From: Alphaproteobacteria bacterium | GTDB lineage: Bacteria; Pseudomonadota; Alphaproteobacteria; Micavibrionales; Micavibrionaceae | Reading direction: 5' to 3' | Length of the DNA stretch: 64,000 bases | Assembly: GCA_024275825.1 (NCBI GenBank) | Contig: JAJRYK010000001.1 | Location: forward strand, 1-64,000 | Part shown: piece after piece, positions 16,030-24,224 of the stretch | Layout of the letters: every line of letters starts with the position of its first letter | How positions within the stretch are numbered: the first letter of the stretch is position 1 | Notes under the pieces: model-generated | Database searches by the model: none | The model's input: the letters and a program-made list of their open reading frames with translations, nothing else | What the model was told of the DNA's origin: nothing | Made by a program: the position numbers and the translations under genes

Positions 16030-17381
16030 GTATCTTTACACCACAAAACCGTCATCCCCGTCGTTTTAGCTCACTCTCGTTCGCCGCGGGGATGACGGTG
16101 ATTATGATAGCGCTCTCAAGCTGCTCCGTCTTCAGCGACAAGAACGAAATTCCGCCGCTTAAAGGTGAGCGTATTTCCGTGCTTGAGCTTTCACAATCGC
16201 TTGAGCCTGATGATGCGGCGTTGCAGGCCCAAGGCCTGATCACCCCCGCCCCATGGCAAAATGCCTTCTGGCCACAATCAGGCGGCTATCCCAATCACGC
16301 TATGCAGAATCTCGCGCTGAACGAGGGCGAGCTGAAGAAGCTCTGGAGCGCTGATATCGGCGATGGCACGACGAATGATCTGCCTCTGACCGCGCAGCCC
16401 GTTCTGGTTGATGGCGTTATTTTCACCCTCGATACTGATTCAAACCTGTCCGCCTTCAACGCCGAAACCGGCAAGCAAAAATGGCGCGCCGGTGTCCGTG
16501 ACCCGGATGAAGACGACCCGGTGATCAGCGGCGGCATTTCCTATGCCGCAGGCATTCTCTACGTCACCAATGGCTATGACGAGCTGCTGGCCGTGCGCCC
16601 GCATGACGGCGCGATCATCTGGCGCAAGCAAATCCCCGAACCCTCACGCGCCGCGCCGACCATTCTTAATGGCCGCCTATTCGTGACGACACTCGATAAT
16701 CGCCTGCTAGCCCTCAACGCCACGACCGGCGCGCTCTTGTGGGAATATTCAGCGCTCAGCGAAAGTGTCAGCCTCGTCGGTGCAGCCAGCGCTGCGGCCA
16801 ACCGCGATATCGTCATTCCCGTCTTTTCCTCTGGTGAAGTCTCAGCGCTCCGCGTTGAAAATGGCTCCATCGCTTGGTCCGATAATTTATCCGGCATCCG
16901 CAAAATGGGCGGCCTCGCGGGCCTGTCCGACATTAAAGCACTTCCCATCATTGATAAGGGCCTCGTGATCGTCATGAGCTTTAACGGAAAGCTTGTCGCC
17001 ATTGATGAGCGCACAGGTGTACGTGTCTGGCAGCGCGAGATCGGCGGCTCTAACACGCCCTGGGTGGCCGGAAACCATCTGTTTGTTCTGACCTCAAACA
17101 GCGAGCTTGCCGCGCTCAGCCGCGATACAGGCGCCATAGCTTGGGTCACCACACTGGCGAAAAAAGTTGATGGTGATCCGATCTTCTATTCCGGACCCCT
17201 GATGGCTGGTGGACGCCTAATGATCATCGATACCGAAGGGATCATCAGCGAATTTAACCCAGAAAACGGAGACGTCCTGCGCCGCTGGGATACAGACAAA
17301 GAAACCGCCCTACCGCCAATCGTCGCCAATGGTGTGCTGTACGTGCTTGCGGAAGATGGCAGCTTAACGGCGTATAAATAG
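16026..17381 (+). CDS. bamB: Outer-membrane assembly factor BamB (beta-propeller lipoprotein)
   Basis: A PQQ-like eight-bladed beta-propeller lipoprotein that assists BamA in inserting outer-membrane proteins. The signal peptide ends with a lipobox at IALSSC (Cys33). Blade motifs recur: LDTDSNLSAFNAETGKQKWR, LLAVRPHDGAIIWR, LLALNATTGALLWEY, LVAIDERTGVRVWQ and LAALSRDTGAIAWV. Overall length is usual. It is coupled by a 4-bp overlap to the YfgM-like gene, and der follows, an order seen in many proteobacteria. Odd: codons 8-25, the n-region of the signal peptide, are a palindromic repeat (16048-16099). Confidence 0.95.
   Translation: MSIFTPQNRHPRRFSSLSFAAGMTVIMIALSSCSVFSDKNEIPPLKGERISVLELSQSLEPDDAALQAQGLITPAPWQNAFWPQSGGYPNHAMQNLALNEGELKKLWSADIGDGTTNDLPLTAQPVLVDGVIFTLDTDSNLSAFNAETGKQKWRAGVRDPDEDDPVISGGISYAAGILYVTNGYDELLAVRPHDGAIIWRKQIPEPSRAAPTILNGRLFVTTLDNRLLALNATTGALLWEYSALSESVSLVGAASAAANRDIVIPVFSSGEVSALRVENGSIAWSDNLSGIRKMGGLAGLSDIKALPIIDKGLVIVMSFNGKLVAIDERTGVRVWQREIGGSNTPWVAGNHLFVLTSNSELAALSRDTGAIAWVTTLAKKVDGDPIFYSGPLMAGGRLMIIDTEGIISEFNPENGDVLRRWDTDKETALPPIVANGVLYVLAEDGSLTAYK
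16048..16099. repeat. REP-like palindrome inside the bamB signal-peptide coding region
   Basis: ACCGTCATCCCCG (16048-16060) and CGGGGATGACGGT (16087-16099) are exact 13-bp inverted copies with a 26-base centre. GTCATCCC...GGGATGAC arms are typical of bacterial intergenic palindromes; another copy of the same arm type is at 24124-24209. Here the element is translated in frame as residues 8-25 of BamB (RHPRRFSSLSFAAGMTV). Confidence 0.75.
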
Positions 17382-17470
17382 CAAGCCGCAACGTTTTTCT
17401 TTCATAAATCAGTATTATATTGTATTCGTAGCACTCGCCGCGCATAGAGCGGTAAGAATGAATGAAATTA

Positions 17471-17569
17471 TAGTCGCTTGATTTTGCTTTTACAGTAGGT
17501 GCAAGTGACAACGCGTAGTTAATCTACGTTAGGAGCGCAGCAACGCCCTGCAAAAGTAAAAGAAAGTGC
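17471..17569 (-). repeat. Intergenic repeat, copy 1, with central palindrome
   Basis: The 192-bp gap before der carries a core dyad CGTAGATTAACTACG flanked on the reverse strand by GGGCGTTGCTGCGCTCC on one side and TCACTTGCACCTACTG, then AAAGCAAAATCAAGCGACTA on the other. The second copy at 31938-32033 keeps the same order of blocks. It has no coding potential that I trust. Confidence 0.5.
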
Positions 17570-17573
17570 CTAT

Positions 17574-18980
17574 ATGACCTTTACACTCGCCCTTGTTGGC
17601 CGCCCAAATGTTGGTAAATCAACGCTCTTCAACCGTTTTGCGGGGAAGAAGCTGGCGATTGTTGATGATACGCCGGGCGTGACGCGCGATTGGCGCGAAG
17701 CGCCGGGGCATCTGTTTGACCGCTCTTTTCGTATTCTGGACACAGCCGGGCTAGAGGAAAGCTTTGATGATTCCATCGAGGCCCGCATGCGCACAAAGAC
17801 CGAAGATGCGCTTGATCAGGCCGATGCTATCCTATTCATTATCGATGGGCGCACGGGCGTTACGCCGATGGACGAACATTTCGCGCAGTTCTTGCGCAAG
17901 CAAAAAAAGCCCATGATTCTGGCCGTCAACAAGGCAGAGAATGAAAAAGCCGTACAAAGCGCGATGGGCGAGGCCTACAGCCTTGGCCTGGGCGAACCGG
18001 TTGCCATTTCCGCCGAGCATAATATCGGTATGGAAGATATCTACAACGCCCTCACCCCGCACTTCCCGGAAGAGATAGATGCGCCAGTGAATGACGATGA
18101 TGAAAACGAGTTTGATGGTATTGACGAAATTGAGGGCGATGAGGATTCCGAATTCATCGAGATCGAAGACGACGAAAAATCCCTGAAAATCGCCATCGTT
18201 GGCCGTCCGAATGTCGGAAAATCAACCTTGCTCAACGCCATTGTCAATGAGGAGCGCGTCATGACCGGGCCAGAGGCCGGTATCACCCGCGATGCGATTG
18301 CGGTCGATTGGGAATATAAAGACCAGCCCTTCCGCCTGGTCGACACCGCCGGTATGCGCCGCCGCGCCAAGGTGCAGAACAATATCGAGAAAATGAGCGT
18401 CGAAGACGCCCTGCGCGCAATTCGCCTCGCCCATGTGGTCGTGCTGGTGCTGGACGGCAATGCAATTTTCGACAAACAAGATTTGCAAATCGCCCAGCAT
18501 GTGATCGAAGAGGGCCGCGCACTAATCGTTGCCGTCAATAAATGGGACATCGTTGATGACCGCAAAGACGGGCTGGAGGAGATTAAACACAAACTCACCA
18601 GCTCTCTGGCGCAAGTGCGCGACGTGCCCTTCATCACCATGTCGGCCAAAAATGGCAAGAATATCGGCAAGCTGCTGGAGGGCATTGTTAGCATTCACGC
18701 CACCTGGAACATCCGCATACCGACCGGTCAGATGAATAGATGGCTGCGAGGGATGGAGAGCAAAAACCCCGCGCCGCTTATCTCCGGCCGTCAAAACCGC
18801 CTGAAATATATCGCCCAAATCAAAAACCGCCCGCCGACCTTCGCCATGTGGGTTTCACGCCCCGGCAAAATGCCGACATCGTATAAACGATATATCATTA
18901 ACGGCCTGCGCCGCGACTTCAACATCCCCGGCGTACCGATAAGATTACTTGTCAGAGCATCCAAAAATCCGTATGCATAG
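17574..18980 (+). CDS. der: Ribosome biogenesis GTPase Der (EngA)
   Basis: A GTPase with two tandem G domains required for 50S subunit assembly. G domain 1 has GRPNVGKST (about residue 8), DTAGLEE and NKAE. G domain 2 has a second GRPNVGKST (about 212), DTAGMRRRAK and NKWD. The KH-like C-terminal domain ends with KMPTSYKRYIINGLRRDF. The linker between the G domains is unusually acidic (VNDDDENEFDGIDEIEGDED), a feature seen in many alphaproteobacterial copies. Start ATG at 17574 is close to the usual N-terminus. Confidence 0.97.
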   Translation: MTFTLALVGRPNVGKSTLFNRFAGKKLAIVDDTPGVTRDWREAPGHLFDRSFRILDTAGLEESFDDSIEARMRTKTEDALDQADAILFIIDGRTGVTPMDEHFAQFLRKQKKPMILAVNKAENEKAVQSAMGEAYSLGLGEPVAISAEHNIGMEDIYNALTPHFPEEIDAPVNDDDENEFDGIDEIEGDEDSEFIEIEDDEKSLKIAIVGRPNVGKSTLLNAIVNEERVMTGPEAGITRDAIAVDWEYKDQPFRLVDTAGMRRRAKVQNNIEKMSVEDALRAIRLAHVVVLVLDGNAIFDKQDLQIAQHVIEEGRALIVAVNKWDIVDDRKDGLEEIKHKLTSSLAQVRDVPFITMSAKNGKNIGKLLEGIVSIHATWNIRIPTGQMNRWLRGMESKNPAPLISGRQNRLKYIAQIKNRPPTFAMWVSRPGKMPTSYKRYIINGLRRDFNIPGVPIRLLVRASKNPYA

Positions 18981-19020
18981 ACCCTATTAAATTTAAATCT
19001 ATTTAAACGGAGCTGAAATC

Positions 19021-19848
19021 ATGGAAGATGTTGTCAATTCAGGGCTTTCCCTTTTTACCATTTGGGGCATGCGCGTGCTCAGCGCTGGGATGATTTTGGT
19101 TGCGGGCTGGATGATTGGGAATTATCTGCGCAAGACCATCCATAATTTCGACAAACTGGATGATACGCTCGAATCCTTCCTCGGCAATTTTGCCAAATAT
19201 ACGGTCTTTTTTGTCGCAATTATTGCCGTTCTGGGCCAGTTTGGCGTTCAGACTGCGAGCCTGCTCGCGCTGCTCGGCGCTGCGGGCTTGGCCATTGGCC
19301 TGGCCCTACAGGGGACTCTCAGCAACGTCGCCTCCGGCGTCATGCTTCTGATGTTGCGCCCGTTTAATGTCGGTGATTTTATCGAGGCCGGCAGCGTGTC
19401 GGGCACCGTCAAAGATCTGGGCCTGTTCACCACAGAATTTGCAACCAGTGATAACATCTACATCTCTGCGCCCAATTCACAAATTTGGAGCAGCGAGATC
19501 AAAAATTACAGCCGCAATAAGCAACGCCGTAAAGATCTAATCATCGGCATCAGCTACGACGATGACATCAACAAAGCCATGAAAACTATCGAAAAAGTGC
19601 TGGCCAAAGAAAAACGCATCGTGGCCACGGCAGGTAAAGAGCCGGTGGTCGCCGTGATGAATTTGGGCGATTTCTCTGTCGATATCACTGTGCGCTATTG
19701 GAGTGCATCATCTGACTTCTGGACCACGCAATGGGATCTGACCAAAGCGATCAAAGAAGCACTAGACAAAGACGGAATCTCCATCCCGTTCCCCACGACG
19801 ACGATCGAGTATGCAAAAGGCAGCGAGCCAGCGAAAAAGGCGGCTTAA
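19021..19848 (+). CDS. mscS: Small-conductance mechanosensitive channel (MscS family)
   Basis: A minimal MscS channel of 275 residues that releases solutes on hypo-osmotic shock. It has three N-terminal transmembrane helices; the pore helix is Gly/Ala-rich (LLALLGAAGLAIGLALQGTL), followed by SNVASGVMLLMLRPFNVGDFIEAG, the family hallmark. The beta domain and C-terminal alpha/beta domain follow (APNSQIWSSEIKNYSRN, then KDGISIPFPTTTIEY). The start follows a GGAGC site. It ends tail-to-tail with the SDR gene, with a 4-bp overlap. Confidence 0.94.
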   Translation: MEDVVNSGLSLFTIWGMRVLSAGMILVAGWMIGNYLRKTIHNFDKLDDTLESFLGNFAKYTVFFVAIIAVLGQFGVQTASLLALLGAAGLAIGLALQGTLSNVASGVMLLMLRPFNVGDFIEAGSVSGTVKDLGLFTTEFATSDNIYISAPNSQIWSSEIKNYSRNKQRRKDLIIGISYDDDINKAMKTIEKVLAKEKRIVATAGKEPVVAVMNLGDFSVDITVRYWSASSDFWTTQWDLTKAIKEALDKDGISIPFPTTTIEYAKGSEPAKKAA

Positions 19849-20546
19849 ACCTCAATAATCTCGCCATGATGCTCACAATCTGCGCCAATCAGAGCCATGA
19901 AGTGCGGCACGATGTCTTCGGGTTTCTTCAACTCTCCATCATACCCGCCGGGGAAAGCCTCGGTTAGCAGCGCCGTATCCACCAAGCCAGGGCGCAAGAG
20001 ATTAACCTTCATATTGGTCTGTAGCGTTTCCGCGGCGTAAATTTGCACAAAGGCATCCAGCGCTGTTTTGGTCGCCTGATACACGCTCCAATAGGCGAGC
20101 GGATCGGTAATGCTGGAGGTTGTGAAGACAGCCCGCCCCGAATCGCTGGCGCGCAGCAGCGGATCAAGCGTCCGCACTAGACGGACATTGGCCATGAAAT
20201 TCACCGCCATCGCCTTCTCCCAATTTTTCGGGGCAATCTGATGCGCAGGTGTCAGCGGCCCGAGCATCCCGGCATTGCCGACAAGAATATCCAGTCCGCC
20301 AAAGCGTTCCAAAATCGTCGGACCGAGCTTATCAACATCATCCAAACGCCGCAGATCCATTTTCATCAACGTCGCAGGTTTGCCGGTGATTTCTTGAATT
20401 TTATCATCCAGATCCTCCAGCGCGCCTTGCGTCCGCGCCAGTGCTATTACATGCGCACCGCACCGCGCCAGCTCCAACGCAACCGCCTTCCCCATCCCGC
20501 GCGATGCGCCGGTAACAAGGGCTGTTTTTCCTGAAAAATCTGACAT
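19845..20546 (-). CDS. SDR-family NAD(P)-dependent oxidoreductase
   Basis: A classical short-chain dehydrogenase of 233 residues. It has the cofactor loop VTGASRGMGKAVA, the NAG motif in ILVGNAGMLGP, a catalytic Ser in FTTSSITDPLA, and Tyr/Lys in VYQATKTALDAF. The acid after strand 2 that would favour NAD over NADP is not obvious (ALARTQGA), so NADP is more likely. Its start lies 2 bp after the purF stop on the same strand, so it is probably cotranscribed with cvpA-purF, an arrangement seen in several alphaproteobacteria. The substrate is unknown. Confidence 0.92.
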   Translation of the reverse strand: MSDFSGKTALVTGASRGMGKAVALELARCGAHVIALARTQGALEDLDDKIQEITGKPATLMKMDLRRLDDVDKLGPTILERFGGLDILVGNAGMLGPLTPAHQIAPKNWEKAMAVNFMANVRLVRTLDPLLRASDSGRAVFTTSSITDPLAYWSVYQATKTALDAFVQIYAAETLQTNMKVNLLRPGLVDTALLTEAFPGGYDGELKKPEDIVPHFMALIGADCEHHGEIIEV

Positions 20547-20548
20547 GG

Positions 20549-22039
20549 TTATGTGCTGGCCTGACTGTCCTTAAGTTTCACAACATCTACACCAGATTTC
20601 TTACGATCATGGTCAACCAGCTCAATCGCATAATCGCCAGTGAAACATGCATCGCAGAATTGCGGCGCTTTATCGTTGCGTTTTGTCTCACCGACGGCGC
20701 GGTAAAGACCCTCCAGCGAAATATAGGACAGCGAATCTGCACCCACATATTTGCAAATTTCTTCAACACTCATTTTATGCGCCAGCAATTCCTCTGTGCG
20801 CGGTGTATCAATGCCATAATAGCAACTATGCGCTGTCGGCGGGGACGAGATACGCATATGCACCTCCTTCGCCCCAGCGGCGCGCACCATCTCGACAATT
20901 TTCTTCGAGGTCGTGCCGCGTACGATGGAGTCATCAACCAATACCACCGACTTGCCCTCAATAAATTTGCGGTTTGCATTATGCTTTAGCTTCACGCCAA
21001 GGTGGCGAATCTGATCGGTCGGCTCAATAAATGTCCGGCCCACATAATGGTTACGGATGATACCCAGCTCAAACGGAATGCCCGTCGCCTGTGCGTATCC
21101 AATTGCCGACGGTGTGCCGCTATCGGGCACAGGCACAACCAAATCGGCGCCCTCAACCGGGCTTTCCTTCGCCAGCTCTATACCGATATTTTTGCGCGTT
21201 TCATAGACCGAACGCCCCTCCATCGAGCTATCGGGCCGCGCGAAATAAACATATTCGAAAATACAAAAACGGTGTGCTTTTTTCTCAAACGGGAACAGCG
21301 ATTCCACGCCATTCTTACTCAGAATCACCATCTCACCGGCTTCAATATCGCGCACATATTTTGCACCAATGATATCCAGCGCGCATGTTTCAGAAGCCAG
21401 CACATGCGACCCATGCAGCTCACCCAGCACCAACGGACGAATACCGAACTGATCACGCGCGCCAATGACCTTGTCCTCTGCGCTCGCTACAATCGAATAG
21501 CCACCCTTTACCTGACGCAGCGCATCGGTCAGCTTATCAATGATTCCCACACGCTGTGACACGGCAACCAAATGTACGATGACTTCGGTATCGCTGCTGG
21601 ATTGAAAGATCGAACCGCGCTTTACCAATTCCTCGCGCAGCATATCCGAGTTGGTCAAATTTCCATTATGCGCCAGCGTAAAGCCACCAATATTCAGATC
21701 AGCATAAAGCGGCTGCACATTACGTAGCGCCGGCTCGCCAGATGTCGAATAGCGATTATGCCCGATCGCGATATAGCCCTTGAGTTTTTCCATCACACTC
21801 ACGGCATTAAACGTCGCATCAACCAGGCCTAGCGCCTTATGCGTGACAAAATCTTGCCCGTCATAAGCCACAATCCCGCAGGCCTCTTGCCCGCGATGCT
21901 GAAGCGCATGAAGTCCCAGCGCCGTTAGCGCCGCAGCATCATCATGACCATAGACGCCAAACACGCCGCACTCATCATGGAAACCATCCTGCTCTTCTGC
22001 TTGATCCTTCATTACATCAAATTCTATTTGATTACTCAT
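20549..22039 (-). CDS. purF: Amidophosphoribosyltransferase
   Basis: First committed step of purine synthesis: transfers ammonia from glutamine to PRPP. I set the start at the ATG at 22039 (MSNQIEFDVM), overlapping cvpA by 8 bp. The longer frame to 22177 runs inside cvpA. The N-terminal 23 residues are a propeptide; the nucleophile is Cys24 in DECGVFGVYGHDDAA, as in the B. subtilis-type enzyme. The PRPP loop is VVLVDDSIVRGTTSKKI, and a cysteine-rich C-terminus (CDACFTGDYAI and an upstream ICKYVG) suggests the Fe-S cluster form. Length, about 496 residues, is usual. Confidence 0.97.
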   Translation of the reverse strand: MSNQIEFDVMKDQAEEQDGFHDECGVFGVYGHDDAAALTALGLHALQHRGQEACGIVAYDGQDFVTHKALGLVDATFNAVSVMEKLKGYIAIGHNRYSTSGEPALRNVQPLYADLNIGGFTLAHNGNLTNSDMLREELVKRGSIFQSSSDTEVIVHLVAVSQRVGIIDKLTDALRQVKGGYSIVASAEDKVIGARDQFGIRPLVLGELHGSHVLASETCALDIIGAKYVRDIEAGEMVILSKNGVESLFPFEKKAHRFCIFEYVYFARPDSSMEGRSVYETRKNIGIELAKESPVEGADLVVPVPDSGTPSAIGYAQATGIPFELGIIRNHYVGRTFIEPTDQIRHLGVKLKHNANRKFIEGKSVVLVDDSIVRGTTSKKIVEMVRAAGAKEVHMRISSPPTAHSCYYGIDTPRTEELLAHKMSVEEICKYVGADSLSYISLEGLYRAVGETKRNDKAPQFCDACFTGDYAIELVDHDRKKSGVDVVKLKDSQAST

Positions 22040-22763
22040 TAAACGCCCCTGTTTTTTCGTCATAGATTTTACCCTCAAATAGCTGATCCATCTTGTCACG
22101 AAATTGCTCGTTATACCCTTCACCACTTTTGGTGCCTGCGCCCTCTTCAGGAATTTTATCCCCTTTAAGCAAATCAATGCTCTTCAGCTTTTCGCGCGCC
22201 TCATTACCCTGCAACAACGTCTCTGGCGCGTCTTCAATTTTTTGCACAGCGCTATCTGGCAAAAAACCGTGCAGGAAGCCCGCGCTTTTTTCCAAATAAA
22301 AATGCGTCTTGCTGCCGCTAAACCACTGATCCTTGGTCTCCTGATCCACCAGCATATAAACCGGCAAATAGAGCAAGCCGAGCAACAGCGCACCGCGAAT
22401 GATCCCAAAGATTACGCCCAGCGTCCGGTCGATCGCACCAAGCCCAAGGCTCTTCGCCGATTCTGCTAAAAAGTGACTAACCAGAGACAATAAGATAACA
22501 ACGGTGATAAACACCGCGCCATGCGCCAAGATATCACCAACGATGTTATAGGGCATAATACCGAACAAACGCTCCGGCTCTACGCCTTTTTCAACACCCA
22601 GCCAGCCATGAAACAGCGGCGCAAATTTGGGGCCCAGAAAATACGCCGCGGCCAAGCCGCCAAGAACCCCGGCAATCGTCAAAACCTCACGAATAAATCC
22701 GCGCAAAAATGCAATAAAGGCAGAGATCAAAAGAACAATCAAAACAAGGATATCAACAATCAT
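22032..22763 (-). CDS. cvpA: CvpA family membrane protein
   Basis: A four-helix inner-membrane protein upstream of purF, named for a colicin V production phenotype in E. coli and linked to envelope homeostasis. The start at 22763 (MIVDILVLIVLLISAFIAFLRGFIREVL) gives the conserved first helix; an upstream extension in frame lacks homology. Further helices are near residues 30-50, 75-100 and 110-130 (GVIFGIIRGALLLGLLYLPVYML). The C-terminal 100 residues are a soluble charged tail. It overlaps purF by 8 bp, so the two are coupled. Confidence 0.93.
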   Translation of the reverse strand: MIVDILVLIVLLISAFIAFLRGFIREVLTIAGVLGGLAAAYFLGPKFAPLFHGWLGVEKGVEPERLFGIMPYNIVGDILAHGAVFITVVILLSLVSHFLAESAKSLGLGAIDRTLGVIFGIIRGALLLGLLYLPVYMLVDQETKDQWFSGSKTHFYLEKSAGFLHGFLPDSAVQKIEDAPETLLQGNEAREKLKSIDLLKGDKIPEEGAGTKSGEGYNEQFRDKMDQLFEGKIYDEKTGAFNE

Positions 22764-22850
22764 AATGGGTCCCGCATGGCTCCTCAGAAGTGAAAGAACA
22801 GTGATAGGGAAAAGTGGCGCGAAATGCAAGAGATCTCTTTATTTCCCGGA

Positions 22851-23567
22851 CTAGTCACGCTCAACCCGCCCCACCGCTATAACCTTCATGCTCTGCGGGT
22901 TTTGCACGCTCACGGCGTAGCCTTCGGCTATCATATCCACGAGATCAACACTCATGCTTTTCGCCGCGCCGTCCCAGTCTTCCAATGCTCTGAGATATGT
23001 CACGACATTCGCATACGTAATCGTTTCGCCGCGTTCTAAACCAGCGGCACCCTCAACGCTACGGCGTTTGCTATACCCAAACAGCCAAAGCTCTGCGGGC
23101 TCTTCAAGGGTGAGCGCCGGCAAATCAATCACAAGCGCATCATTAACCAAACCAAGTGCAATCGACGCCAACTGATCCTGCGCTCTGGCCTGCGTGATCG
23201 AAGGCATCAGCGCCGCCGTATCATCCTCCGGCGTTTCCAGCCAGCCATTGATGATGGTTTGCGGGGTATAGATCTGCCCATCTCTGAACGCAACGCTATA
23301 GCGCCCATGCCGCTCATCGCAAAATTCTTGCGCAAATGGATCATTATAGGTCCCCGGATTATCGGCATCGATATAGGCGTCCGGCACATCAAAATAGCTG
23401 ACATGGCAACTCAAGAAAATCAGAGATTCATCGCCCTGATCAACGATGTCCCGCACCGCTTTATCCATCGGCGCGCAATAAGGGCAGCCGCGCACGGTGA
23501 AAATCTCTGCAAGGACTAAGGTATTTTGTGCATAGGCCGGCAGCGCGCAAAGCCCAAAAAACCACAA
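22851..23567 (-). CDS. DUF1223 thioredoxin-like secreted protein (5' end probably frameshifted)
   Basis: A periplasmic protein of the DUF1223 family, recognised by LAEIFTVRGCPYCAPMDKAV (CxxC at CPYC) and later ELWLFGYSKRRSVEG. The open frame begins only at a TTG (23567), giving a very short signal peptide ending PAYAQ. On the other frame an ATG at 23595 encodes MRYVFAILSIVVF. Removing one T from the run of six (23556-23561) joins both into a normal signal peptide (MRYVFAILSIVVFGLCALPA). So either the run was misread or the gene is disrupted or phase-variable. It lies 4 bp after the SdhAF4-like gene on the same strand. Confidence 0.8.
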   Translation of the reverse strand: MWFFGLCALPAYAQNTLVLAEIFTVRGCPYCAPMDKAVRDIVDQGDESLIFLSCHVSYFDVPDAYIDADNPGTYNDPFAQEFCDERHGRYSVAFRDGQIYTPQTIINGWLETPEDDTAALMPSITQARAQDQLASIALGLVNDALVIDLPALTLEEPAELWLFGYSKRRSVEGAAGLERGETITYANVVTYLRALEDWDGAAKSMSVDLVDMIAEGYAVSVQNPQSMKVIAVGRVERD

Positions 23568-23599
23568 TACTCAGAATCGCAAAAACATATCTCATAGCA

Positions 23600-23758
23600 T
23601 TAAAAATCAGAGCAGCGCCCCTTCACTTCCCAATCACCAAAGCGCGTGGGTTCGAGCAAACCCGCATCCTTAAACCCGCCTTTTTCATCGTCCGGCGCGG
23701 TTTTTTCCGGTTTTTTTGAGATATGCTGCGTTTCTGTACTTGGTTTTTCTTTGCTCAT
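23600..23758 (-). CDS. Succinate dehydrogenase assembly factor 4-like protein (DUF1674)
   Basis: A 52-residue protein starting MSKEKPSTET and ending with TRFGDWEVKGRCSDF, the signature of DUF1674/SdhAF4, which binds flavinylated SdhA and promotes its assembly with SdhB in mitochondria and alphaproteobacteria. The N-terminal half is basic/Ser-rich and disordered. The ATG at 23758 is 17 bp from the divergent chorismate mutase ATG, so the two promoters must overlap each other's coding sequence or lie further out. No sdh genes are in the window. Confidence 0.85.
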   Translation of the reverse strand: MSKEKPSTETQHISKKPEKTAPDDEKGGFKDAGLLEPTRFGDWEVKGRCSDF

Positions 23759-23775
23759 GTCCCATATTCAACCCT

Positions 23776-24111
23776 ATGAGCAAAAAAAGCCAGAGTGAAA
23801 TTGCGGGCCTTATGAAACCTTACCGCGCGCGCATTGATGCGATTGACAGGGATATCATCGATCTGCTACGCAAACGCTATAATGTGATCGAAGAGGTCGC
23901 AGAATTTAAAGGCAGCGAAAACATCCCCCCCGTTCTGCAAGACCGCGTGGATGAAGTACGCGAAAACGCCGCCCGCATGGCCGCCGAGTGCAATTTGGAC
24001 GAAGCCTTCATCCGCGATTTATACGCGCAGCTGATCAAGCATTGCTGTGATCTGGAAGATCATTTGATGTTTGGTGATGATGCGAGTGCGGCGCAAAAGA
24101 AAGCTTCTTAG
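23776..24111 (+). CDS. Chorismate mutase (AroQ class)
   Basis: Converts chorismate to prephenate for Phe/Tyr synthesis. The 111-residue helical protein matches the monofunctional AroQ fold: RARIDAIDRDIIDLLRKRY (first helix with the catalytic Arg), VIEEVAEFK (second Arg replaced by the Lys-bearing segment), QDRVDEVRENAARMA and FIRDLYAQLIKHCCDLED. I take the ATG at 23776 (MSKKSQSEIAG); the longer frame from 23716 overlaps the divergent DUF1674 gene and adds an unconvincing hydrophobic N-terminus. Confidence 0.88.
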   Translation: MSKKSQSEIAGLMKPYRARIDAIDRDIIDLLRKRYNVIEEVAEFKGSENIPPVLQDRVDEVRENAARMAAECNLDEAFIRDLYAQLIKHCCDLEDHLMFGDDASAAQKKAS

Positions 24112-24123
24112 TTTTAGCTTCAT

Positions 24124-24209
24124 TGTCATCTTGACCGAAGCGTAGCGCAGTGGAGAGATCTGATCATGTTGCTATTGGGTCAGATCCCTCGACTTCGCTC
24201 GGGATGACA
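24124..24209. repeat. REP-like palindrome with GTCATC/GATGAC ends
   Basis: GTCATC at the left and GATGAC at the right bracket further pairings (CGAAGCG with the CTTCG region, GATCTGA with TCAGATC). The wording (TTGACCGAAGCG, CCCTCGACTTCGCTCGGGATGAC) is that of widespread bacterial intergenic palindromes. It fills most of the gap between the chorismate mutase and rsmB genes and ends 15 bp before the rsmB ATG. Confidence 0.75.
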
Positions 24210-24224
24210 TGGTAAGTATAGCGC

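Noticed and set aside
16574-17152. 192-codon minus-strand frame opposite bamB
   Set aside because: Shadow frame; BamB propeller repeats on the plus strand are unambiguous.
22040-22177. 46-codon N-terminal extension of PurF
   Set aside because: It lies within cvpA, and PurF homology plus propeptide length start at 22039.
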